Below are positions 1 through 5,027 of a DNA stretch of 5,172 nt, piece after piece. The stretch is from an uncultured Acidimicrobiaceae bacterium (GTDB lineage Bacteria; Actinomycetota; Acidimicrobiia; Spongiisociales; UBA5794). Numbering within the stretch: position 1 is the stretch's first letter; each line of letters starts with the position of its first letter. The position numbers were made by a program, and so were the translations under genes. The notes under the pieces are model-generated. The model searched no databases and had not been told where the DNA came from. It worked only from the letters and a program-made list of their open reading frames with translations. The stretch is from the NCBI GenBank assembly GCA_947258635.1, contig CAMYJM010000222.1, positions 1 to 5,172 on the forward strand. The letters run 5' to 3'.

Positions 1-76
1 GGCACGGCTGGCCGAAGCGGATCGACCGTGGCAGGCTCGATGCGAGGACCCGTCGCAACCCAGCGGCTTCGTGGTG

Positions 77-90
77 TACATTCGGATGTA
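77..90. repeat. Short perfect inverted repeat TACAT-TCGG-ATGTA
   Basis: TACAT at 77-81 and ATGTA at 86-90 are exact reverse complements around a TCGG loop. It could be a small hairpin or an operator half-site pair, but five base pairs is short and nothing around it assigns a role. Confidence 0.35.
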
Positions 91-130
91 TCGGTCGGTG
101 CCAAGGGGGTTCGAGTGCAGACAGAGGCAC

Positions 131-157
131 GCCCGATGTGGAGCCGCGACATCGGGC
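131..157. repeat. Perfect 9-bp inverted repeat, possible hairpin or terminator
   Basis: GCCCGATGT at 131-139 is an exact reverse complement of ACATCGGGC at 149-157, with a nine-base loop of mostly G and C. The stem has six G-C pairs and no mismatch, so it should fold stably in RNA or form a symmetric protein-binding site. No T-run follows on the plus strand and no A-run precedes it, so it is not a classical intrinsic terminator, although terminators without a U-tract are often proposed in GC-rich actinobacteria. It lies about 145 bases before the secreted-protein gene, where it might end an upstream transcript. Confidence 0.5.
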
Positions 158-285
158 CGGCGAGCAGCACGATCCTCGAGCGGAGATGACGGCGCCGGTA
201 CTGCCGAGTTGGGGTGCAAGCGGCGATTGGATCCGCCCACGTGAGGTTTGTCGACGGTGAGCCCTCGGACTGGATAACGCGGCGC

Positions 286-293
286 GGAGGAGG
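286..293 (+). promoter_or_regulatory. Strong Shine-Dalgarno GGAGGAGG for the secreted-protein gene
   Basis: GGAGGAGG is a near-perfect anti-16S match. Its distance to ATC at 300 is six bases, which is ideal, but to GTG at 312 it is 18 and to ATG at 321 it is 27. It therefore makes the start of the next gene uncertain. A second, weaker AGAAGG at 303-308 lies 12 bases before ATG 321. Confidence 0.55.
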
Positions 294-311
294 ACTCAGA
301 TCAGAAGGATT

Positions 312-779
312 GTGCTGGTCATGCTCCCGGCATTGCTGGTAGCCGTGACGCCGACCGCGAGCGCTGCGTCGGTACTCGAGGCAGAGGGCGAGTTCACGGC
401 CATGGTTGATTTCGCCACACTCACGTTGACTCCCCATGGGTCCAGATGCTTGCTCGAGGTGGAGGGTGACCTCTTCTTCAGCGGCACGCTCGAGGGAACC
501 GCCACCGGAGTCACCACAGCGCTCGTGTTCGCATCGTGTGATCAGGTGCTTGTGAATCCGCCCGGCACGTTCAGAGACGTATTCCGGTCCCACCTCGAAT
601 TCACCGGGACGCTCGACGGATTGCCCGCGCAGGCAGACATCACCTACTTGGGCAAGACCAGCGTGGGCGGCAACGTTGCCGGCTTGATGATCTTGACGCA
701 CGGCCTGCACGGGGTACTCGCGGTTGACGCCATAGTCGCCACGGGAGGCACGTATGAGGGCGTTGTGATCGGCGGCTGA
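312..779 (+). CDS. Small secreted protein with signal peptide, unknown function
   Basis: From GTG 312 the protein has 155 residues. The N-terminus is a hydrophobic stretch (LVMLPALLVAVTP) ending in an AxA-type signal-peptidase I site (TASA, about residues 15-18), so export is likely. The mature part of about 137 residues is rich in Gly, Thr, Val and Leu with alternating polar and hydrophobic residues, suggesting an all-beta fold. Two similar elements stand out, FFSGTLEG near residue 56 and EFTGTLDG near 100, and the end has GGTYEGVV. The only two cysteines, about 46 and 76, could form a disulfide outside the cell. The pattern recalls small beta-barrel proteins such as DUF3224, but I do not claim membership. 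The start is unsettled: the in-frame ATC at 300 sits six bases after a strong Shine-Dalgarno and would add Met-Arg-Arg-Ile, giving the signal peptide its missing positive charges. Upstream in-frame stop is at 258-260. It seems to be a single gene. Confidence 0.75.
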   Translation: MLVMLPALLVAVTPTASAASVLEAEGEFTAMVDFATLTLTPHGSRCLLEVEGDLFFSGTLEGTATGVTTALVFASCDQVLVNPPGTFRDVFRSHLEFTGTLDGLPAQADITYLGKTSVGGNVAGLMILTHGLHGVLAVDAIVATGGTYEGVVIGG

Positions 780-849
780 CGACGGTCCCGACCCGACTCC
801 GTAGACGAGCGGGCTGAAGCCGAGCAACCGTTCACCACCACACCCCCGA

Positions 850-855
850 TACAGT
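850..855 (+). promoter_or_regulatory. Candidate -10 box TACAGT for a leaderless ltrA-like transcript
   Basis: TACAGT fits the actinobacterial TANNNT -10 pattern and ends eight bases before ATG 864, so transcription would start at or next to that ATG. No Shine-Dalgarno precedes the gene, as expected for a leaderless mRNA. I find no good -35 at normal spacing; TTCACC at 831-836 is too close (13 bases). Confidence 0.4.
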
Positions 856-863
856 ACGTGCCC

Positions 864-2105
864 ATGAGTGAGCAGCAGAGTCGACGACGGTTCCTCGACC
901 GCTTCTGGCAGCCTCCTCGCGCCCACGGCGAGGTCGAGCACGACAGGACGGTCAGCTTCCTCGAGCTGTTCTACGACCTGACGTATGTGGTGGTCATCGC
1001 CAGAGCGGCCCATCACCTTGCCGGGCATGTGTCCTGGCGAGGGGCAGCCGAGTTCGCCGTGGTCTTCTCACTGATCTGGATCGCATGGTTGAACGGGACC
1101 CTCTACTACGAGCTGCACGGGCGGGAGGACGGTCGGACCCGCATGTTCGTTTTCCTGCAGATGTTGATACTGGCGCTGTTGGCGGTGTTCACCGGCGAGG
1201 CAACCGGGGAAGCAGGAACGGAGTTCGCATGGACCTACGTCGCGTACTTCGTGGTGCTCACGTACCTCTGGTATTCGGTGCGACGCGTCGACCCGGAGGA
1301 ATACGGACCCATCACCGCGCGCTACCTCGCCGGGATGGTGACCTCCGTCATCGTCCTGGCGGGCAGTTCATTCCTCGCCGATGACGCTCGGCTCATGGTC
1401 TGGGCCGCATTCGTGGCGCTGTGGGGTGTCGGATCGATACTGATGGGCACAGCCACCGCGCGAGGCGACCTCACGAGCGGGCTCGTCGTGACGGACTCTA
1501 TGGCCGAGCGCTTCGGGCTCTTCACCATCATCGTCCTCGGCGAGGTGATCGTCGGGGTCGTGGAAGGATTGTCCGAAGCCGAACGAACCGCCGAAGTCGC
1601 TGCCACCGGCCTTCTGGGCCTCATGATCGGCTTCGCCTTCTGGTGGACGTTCTTCGACTTCGCCGGCCGGCGGCTGCCCAAGGGCTCGGGCACGACCGGC
1701 TGGCACGCCCAGTGGATGCTCTCCCACCTCCCGGTCACCATGTCCATTGCCGCCAGCGGCGCGGCGATGGTGAGCCTCGTCGAGCACGGCTCGGACGGTG
1801 CCTCGCCTGCCGCCGGCGCCTGGCTGCTCACCGGCTCGGTAGCGGTCGGACTCGTGTCGATGGTGGTGTTGTTCCGGAGCCTCGGCGACTCCGACCGGCT
1901 GCCGGCGCTGTACGGCAATGCTTCGGTATCCTTGCTGGCGGCTGCTGCGGTCGTGTTGCTGCTGGGGTGGTGGGCACCGGCACCGTGGCTCCTCGCCGCC
2001 GCCGTTGTCGTGACACTCGGGCTGACCTGGGTCGGGGCACTGCGCCGATGGGCCACGATGAGCGATCCCGAGATCGCATACCCCAACCGCCCCGAGTCCG
2101 AATGA
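864..2105 (+). CDS. LtrA family (low temperature requirement protein A) membrane protein
   Basis: A 413-residue integral membrane protein of the LtrA family (Pfam PF06772), named after a Listeria gene linked to growth in the cold; its biochemical activity is not known. The family marks are FLELFYDL at about residues 32-39 entering the first membrane segment, then ERFGLFTIIVLGE at 215-227, with acidic and arginine residues inside a hydrophobic segment. A cytoplasmic-type loop YYELHGREDGRTR follows the second segment (about 81-93), and HLP occurs at 288-290. I count about 12 hydrophobic segments, the usual family layout, followed by a short polar tail, so length (around 400) and architecture look complete. 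ATG 864 was chosen over GTG 858, two codons earlier, because a -10-like box places the transcript start near 864. It is 84 bases after the secreted-protein gene, and its stop overlaps the possible lipoprotein start as ATGA. It points towards the symporter and lyase genes, which are on the other strand. Confidence 0.92.
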   Translation: MSEQQSRRRFLDRFWQPPRAHGEVEHDRTVSFLELFYDLTYVVVIARAAHHLAGHVSWRGAAEFAVVFSLIWIAWLNGTLYYELHGREDGRTRMFVFLQMLILALLAVFTGEATGEAGTEFAWTYVAYFVVLTYLWYSVRRVDPEEYGPITARYLAGMVTSVIVLAGSSFLADDARLMVWAAFVALWGVGSILMGTATARGDLTSGLVVTDSMAERFGLFTIIVLGEVIVGVVEGLSEAERTAEVAATGLLGLMIGFAFWWTFFDFAGRRLPKGSGTTGWHAQWMLSHLPVTMSIAASGAAMVSLVEHGSDGASPAAGAWLLTGSVAVGLVSMVVLFRSLGDSDRLPALYGNASVSLLAAAAVVLLLGWWAPAPWLLAAAVVVTLGLTWVGALRRWATMSDPEIAYPNRPESE

Positions 2106-2530
2106 CGGGAGCATCGCGTCCGGCGATGTGCACGAGCACCGCGCGGCGGAGGTTCATAGCACCAGCCGTCGTGCTCGCCTTCACGGCCGCCGCTTGCTCG
2201 GAGGAACCTTCGGGTTATGAGCCAGAAGTCCTGGAGCCGCACTACTCGGCAACGCGTCCCATAACCGCCGCCAACACCGCAAGCGAAGCGATCCCGACCA
2301 CGGCGAAAACGGCCGTTGCCAGGGCGACCGATACCGCCCCCGAGGCCGCGGCGGTCGCCAGCCCAATCCCGCCGAGCACCGCCGGTGCCGACACGACCAC
2401 CATCGCCCCCAGCTCGGCGGACACGGGGGATTCGAGTTCGGGATCCACGAGGGCAAGCAGCGCCAGACCGGAAGCGGCGGTTCCGGTGACGGTGCCGAAC
2501 AGCGCCAGAGCCCTCTCCTGGCGCCACTGA
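2102..2530 (+). CDS. Possible lipoprotein, N-terminus convincing, remainder antisense to the symporter gene
   Basis: ATG 2102 overlaps the LtrA stop in an ATGA arrangement typical of translational coupling. The first 40 residues look like a real lipoprotein signal: TARRR as a positive n-region (about 13-17), FIAPAVVLAFTAA as the hydrophobic core, then AAACS with the lipid-accepting Cys near residue 32, and an acidic polar start EEPSGYEPE. Another start is ATG 2126. From about base 2242 the frame lies antisense to the 3' end of the symporter gene, and the rest is low-complexity Ala, Thr, Ser and Pro, as expected from reading a hydrophobic gene backwards, although Ser/Thr-rich lipoprotein tails do exist. 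The full frame is 142 codons. It could be a real small lipoprotein, the stub of a lipoprotein gene cut off when the flanking genes were joined, or chance. The unique coding stretch is only about 140 bases. Confidence 0.35.
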   Translation: MTGASRPAMCTSTARRRFIAPAVVLAFTAAACSEEPSGYEPEVLEPHYSATRPITAANTASEAIPTTAKTAVARATDTAPEAAAVASPIPPSTAGADTTTIAPSSADTGDSSSGSTRASSARPEAAVPVTVPNSARALSWRH

Positions 2531-2577
2531 TCGATCCAGCGCCGCGCCACCCACAGCACCGCCACAGTCGCAACCAC
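2242..2577 (-). CDS. C-terminal part of GltS-like sodium:glutamate symporter, separated by an in-frame amber codon
   Basis: This 111-residue frame from GTG 2577 is the last quarter of the symporter whose first 286 residues are encoded just upstream in the same frame. It carries the second GltS reentrant-loop signature, FGTVTGTAASGLALL (about 27-41), followed by VDPELESPV and two hydrophobic segments to the end. The start is doubtful: translation from GTG leaves only about 11 hydrophobic residues before RRW, whereas the open frame back to the preceding TAG supplies LVAVIVGAVV and completes a normal membrane segment. No ATG, GTG or TTG lies in those eight codons (the first is CTG) and I see no Shine-Dalgarno. 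On its own this fragment is too short to be a transporter. It is best read as the 3' part of a broken, read-through or mis-sequenced gltS-like gene. It also ends in TAG. Confidence 0.7.
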   Translation of the reverse strand: MVATVAVLWVARRWIDQWRQERALALFGTVTGTAASGLALLALVDPELESPVSAELGAMVVVSAPAVLGGIGLATAAASGAVSVALATAVFAVVGIASLAVLAAVMGRVAE

Positions 2578-2601
2578 CGCGCCGACGATTACCGCGACCA
2601 G

Positions 2602-2604
2602 CTA
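2602..2604 (-). other. In-frame amber codon inside the symporter frame
   Basis: On the minus strand the frame reads GTC GCC GCC TAG CTG GTC GCG, and it is open on both sides for the full 406 codons from 3462 to 2245. The TAG is codon 287. One base change from CAG or TGG would produce it. The base after the stop is C, a context generally regarded as relatively leaky for UAG. Causes may be a sequencing or assembly error, a recent nonsense mutation, suppression, or true division into two chains; the sequence alone cannot choose. Confidence 0.85.
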
Positions 2605-3462
2605 GGCGGCGACGCCTCTGATCGCCTCCCAAGTGAGAGAGCCGAGGATGGCCACTGTCAGCCAGTCGACCGCCACCATCGCTACGGTTCGCGTTTGGTC
2701 GCCGTCGATGACGATCCCGCGGCGCGACAACAGAACCCGCACCGCCATTCCGGCGAGCAACGCAACGAAGAACATCACCGCCAGCACCAGGTCACGCAGA
2801 TCCTCGCCAATCAGGCCGAAGCCGTGGAAAACGAGCTGATACAGCAGCGTGTAGCCCAACGTGAGGGCCAAGGCCCATGCCACCGTCTCCCGGCTCCACC
2901 ACCCCAGACTCGGCAAGGAACCGACGCGGCGATCGCGGTTGCGAACAGCCAGGAGGCCACCTCCGTAGGCAACGAGGAACCCGATCGAGGCGATAGTCGC
3001 CCCAATCGAGGCAGCGTTGGCGAACCCGTAGTCGTCCTCCCACAGGCGCCCGATCGACAGCGCCTGGCCCGGGCCCTCGTTCAGGCCCATCGGCGCCAGA
3101 AAGCCGAAACCGTCGGGAACCGAGCCCAGCGCCAACACGACAAGACCCCCCGCGGCGGCCTGCAGCGCGAACGTGGCCCACTGGCCGATTCCCATCCAGA
3201 GAGCTCCTTTGCGGAGCTTGGCGTCTCCGGTCGGGGTGAGGCCGATGGCGAGAAAGGAGATCCCGAAGAGGTGATACGCCGCATCCTGCCAGCCATCCAC
3301 TGAGCCCGGCAGCCCGCCGCCCAACCGCAACAGCAGCGCCACCAAACCGCCGAAGATGGCAGCCGGCACGATGGCCAATAGACCGCCTCGAGCCGGAACC
3401 GTGCGGCGCAGCGCCCAGCCGACGGCCAGGAGCATCGCCGCGGCGGGCAAGGCAACGATCAT
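2602..3462 (-). CDS. GltS-like sodium:glutamate symporter, N-terminal 286 residues (frame continues past an amber codon)
   Basis: The GltS (ESS) family imports glutamate with sodium across the cytoplasmic membrane; known members have about 400 residues, with two inverted repeats that each hold a reentrant loop. This part has about eight hydrophobic segments. Family-like features are FLAIGL at about 70-75, and the first reentrant signature NEGPGQALSIG at 128-138, followed by WEDDYGFANAASIG and a Gly-rich helix ending GGGLLA near 172. The second loop lies beyond the stop, in the downstream frame, so this chain ends inside the second repeat rather than at the boundary between repeats. Adding the downstream part gives 406 codons, close to family length. 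ATG 3462 overlaps the lyase stop as ATGA (3459-3462) with no separate Shine-Dalgarno, indicating coupled translation. The exact substrate cannot be read from the sequence. Glutamate is the family default; another acidic compound is possible given the lyase partner. Confidence 0.82.
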   Translation of the reverse strand: MIVALPAAAMLLAVGWALRRTVPARGGLLAIVPAAIFGGLVALLLRLGGGLPGSVDGWQDAAYHLFGISFLAIGLTPTGDAKLRKGALWMGIGQWATFALQAAAGGLVVLALGSVPDGFGFLAPMGLNEGPGQALSIGRLWEDDYGFANAASIGATIASIGFLVAYGGGLLAVRNRDRRVGSLPSLGWWSRETVAWALALTLGYTLLYQLVFHGFGLIGEDLRDLVLAVMFFVALLAGMAVRVLLSRRGIVIDGDQTRTVAMVAVDWLTVAILGSLTWEAIRGVAA

Positions 3463-4814
3463 CGGTACAGGTGCTGCAACACGGCAGATATCACGGCGGC
3501 GCGAGCGTCCGGGTCCAAGGAGTCGACGGCCGCATCGATCAGAGCTCGATCGCGCTCGAGGTCAAACGAGTCGAGCAGACCGCCGATCATCTCCGGGTCG
3601 AGCCCGCTCAGATCGAGGCCCGGCGGCAGCACCGGCCCCTCCCCCGCCGGCGCCGCGGTCGCAACCAGATCGGTGGCCAGCTCCGCAGCCTGCGAGAGAT
3701 GGCCCGCAGTCATCGTCATGTGAAGGTGGGCCGGGGACGGCCCCAGCGACGGGGTCACTCCCACGATCCAGCCGCGGCGCCGCATCGCCTCTCCGTGAGC
3801 GAACACATTGGCCGATGTGACCGCGAACAGCGGTGCGTCCGGCTCGGCCAGCAGATCCACCCCGGGTGCCGAGCGGACCGCGTCGAGAACGAGGTTGGTC
3901 GCATGCCAGGCGTCGGCCGTCAGCCGCCGGTACCCGACCTCACCCAGGCGCTGGACTGCGGCCCAGGCCGCGGCCAGGGGAGCTCCCGATTTGGTCGACT
4001 GCACGGTGGCATTGGCCACCGGATAGCCCGTCCAGGCGGCAGTGGCGAAGTACTGGTGAGAGCGCAGCTCGGCGTTGCGATATAGAACCAGCGAAGCACC
4101 CTTAGGGGTGTACCCATACTTGTGGAGATCGACCGAGATCGAGTCCACCGCATCGATCGCAAAGTCGAAACGCGGCGACTGGTCGACGAACGGCAGCACC
4201 ATCCCACCGACACACGCGTCAACGTGGAACCACTTGGCACGCTCGGCAGCAACGGCGCCGATCTCAGCGATTGGATCGACCACACCGTGCGTGTATGAAG
4301 GTGCCGAGGCAACGACCAACGCCGTGTCGTCGTTGATCTCGGCTGCTACGTCGTCGACGACACCGCGGAATTCCCCATCGACGGCGGTCGTCCGGATCTC
4401 GAGATCCAGGTAGGCGGCCGCCTTGTGGAACGCGGCGTGCGCCGTGATGGGAGCCACCATGTTGAGCCGCCCGGTGGCGCCACCGGCACGAGCCCTGTCG
4501 CGCGCTGCTTTGACGGCGAGCATGATCGACTCGGTGCCGCCGGAGGTGGCCGAACCGACCACGCCTTCGTCACCGGCCAGCAGCTCGCGCCCGAAGGCGA
4601 CCAGGTCGTTCTCGAACCTCAAGAAGCTCGGGAAGGCGGTCGGATCGAGCCCGTTCGAGGCGGCGAACAGCCGCATCGCGGCGCTCGTCACCGGCTCGAG
4701 ATCCGGGCCGTCGAAGACGTAGGTGAAGGCCCGCCCATAGCCCCAGCTACCGTCACGGGTGGCGATCTCCTCCAGCTCGGCGAGAACATCGTCAACGGAT
4801 CGTGCGTATTCCAT
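3459..4814 (-). CDS. Sphingosine-1-phosphate-lyase-like PLP-dependent lyase/decarboxylase
   Basis: A 451-residue soluble fold-type I PLP enzyme of the group II decarboxylase superfamily, closest by motif to the sphingosine-1-phosphate lyase branch. In order: an N-terminal substrate-side segment with FPSFLRFENDLV (61-72); SATSGGTES (88-96) for cofactor phosphate; AHAAFHKAA (125-133) with the His that stacks on the PLP ring; HVDACVGG (197-204) with Asp199 to pair with the pyridine nitrogen; and HKYGYTPKGASLVLYR (231-246), where Lys232 should form the Schiff base. The following part (W.GYP...ST.SG....AAWAA....GEVGY, about 261-295) also matches lyase family order, with STKSG in place of the usual GSRPG. 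It lacks the N-terminal membrane anchor of eukaryotic lyases. A helical tail with repeated acidic DP/LD elements spans about 392-451. All catalytic residues are present, so it should be active. Substrate unknown: a phosphorylated sphingoid base or an amino acid are both possible. First gene of a coupled pair with the symporter. Confidence 0.9.
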   Translation of the reverse strand: MEYARSVDDVLAELEEIATRDGSWGYGRAFTYVFDGPDLEPVTSAAMRLFAASNGLDPTAFPSFLRFENDLVAFGRELLAGDEGVVGSATSGGTESIMLAVKAARDRARAGGATGRLNMVAPITAHAAFHKAAAYLDLEIRTTAVDGEFRGVVDDVAAEINDDTALVVASAPSYTHGVVDPIAEIGAVAAERAKWFHVDACVGGMVLPFVDQSPRFDFAIDAVDSISVDLHKYGYTPKGASLVLYRNAELRSHQYFATAAWTGYPVANATVQSTKSGAPLAAAWAAVQRLGEVGYRRLTADAWHATNLVLDAVRSAPGVDLLAEPDAPLFAVTSANVFAHGEAMRRRGWIVGVTPSLGPSPAHLHMTMTAGHLSQAAELATDLVATAAPAGEGPVLPPGLDLSGLDPEMIGGLLDSFDLERDRALIDAAVDSLDPDARAAVISAVLQHLYR

Positions 4815-4820
4815 CGGCGC

Positions 4821-4826
4821 AGCTTA
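4821..4826 (-). promoter_or_regulatory. Candidate -10 box TAAGCT for a leaderless lyase transcript
   Basis: Read on the minus strand, TAAGCT (TANNNT) ends six bases before the lyase ATG at 4814, so the mRNA could start at the ATG itself. No Shine-Dalgarno precedes the gene, which fits. No clear -35 is seen 16-19 bases upstream. The same arrangement precedes the LtrA gene. Confidence 0.4.
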
Positions 4827-4872
4827 CGGAATCGTCGCGCCCCGACGGCGGGTGGCGATCCAGCGAGGGCCG

Positions 4873-4888
4873 CGGTGGGGCGCCACCG
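4873..4888. repeat. GC-rich hairpin in the gap between Mut7-C and lyase genes
   Basis: CGGTGG at 4873-4878 and CCACCG at 4883-4888 pair perfectly around a GGCG loop. It lies within the 213-base gap (4815-5027) that otherwise holds no gene I can support, downstream of the Mut7-C gene and upstream of the lyase gene on the minus strand. It might help end the Mut7-C transcript, but no T-run follows and six-pair stems arise by chance in such GC-rich DNA. Confidence 0.3.
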
Positions 4889-5027
4889 GGTTTCTGCGTC
4901 GAGCCGTATCAGGTTCGGCCCGGGGCACTGTCGGCTGGTCGTTTCCGTATGAAGGGCGCCGGAAAGCCACTCGGGCATTTCGTCGCTGACGTTCTCGCGA
5001 CCGTGTCAGGAGCCACGTACGCACTGA

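Larger units (their letters stand above)
1..299. other. Left-edge region without a supportable gene
   Basis: No reading frame here gives a protein I recognise. All three plus frames are open from the edge for 60 to 86 codons, ending at stops at 187-189, 242-244 and 258-260. Plus frame 2 looks the most protein-like over its first 30 codons, so the tail of an upstream gene cannot be excluded. The minus strand has no stop in any frame between 1 and 295, so a divergent gene leaving the left edge is also possible, but none of those translations looks like a real protein. The region contains two inverted repeats (77-90 and 131-157), a CACGTG palindrome at about 239-244, and the Shine-Dalgarno of the next gene. 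A weak promoter-like pair (TTGTCG at 248-253, GATAAC at 273-278) has a long 19-base spacer and is not convincing. Confidence 0.4.

Noticed and set aside
105..122. GGTTCGAGT resembling a tRNA T-loop
   Set aside because: The flanking five-base arms (GGGGG and GCAGA) do not pair and no acceptor or anticodon stem can be built.
248..278. Promoter TTGTCG-N19-GATAAC before the secreted-protein gene
   Set aside because: Only four of six matches in each box and an overlong spacer.
2133..2193. Two interleaved 7-bp inverted repeats (CGAGCAC/GTGCTCG and GCGGCGG/CCGCCGC) after ltrA, suggesting a pseudoknot or terminator
   Set aside because: Long loops, GC-rich arms likely by chance, no T-run, and they overlap the plausible lipoprotein signal sequence.
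1322..2632. Long minus-strand frame (over 430 codons) opposite the LtrA gene, plus other shorter frames there
   Set aside because: Arg/Gly-rich or Ser/Thr-rich translation with no recognisable motif, antisense to a clear LtrA-family gene; typical of GC-rich shadow frames.
3471..4085. Plus-strand frame of about 200 codons opposite the lyase gene
   Set aside because: Antisense to the conserved PLP enzyme; Arg/Gln/Gly-rich composition and no start signal.
4982..5009. Weak inverted repeats (GTCGC/GCGAC and CTGAC/GTCAG) after the Mut7-C stop as a terminator
   Set aside because: Only five pairs each, mutually exclusive, and no U-tract follows.
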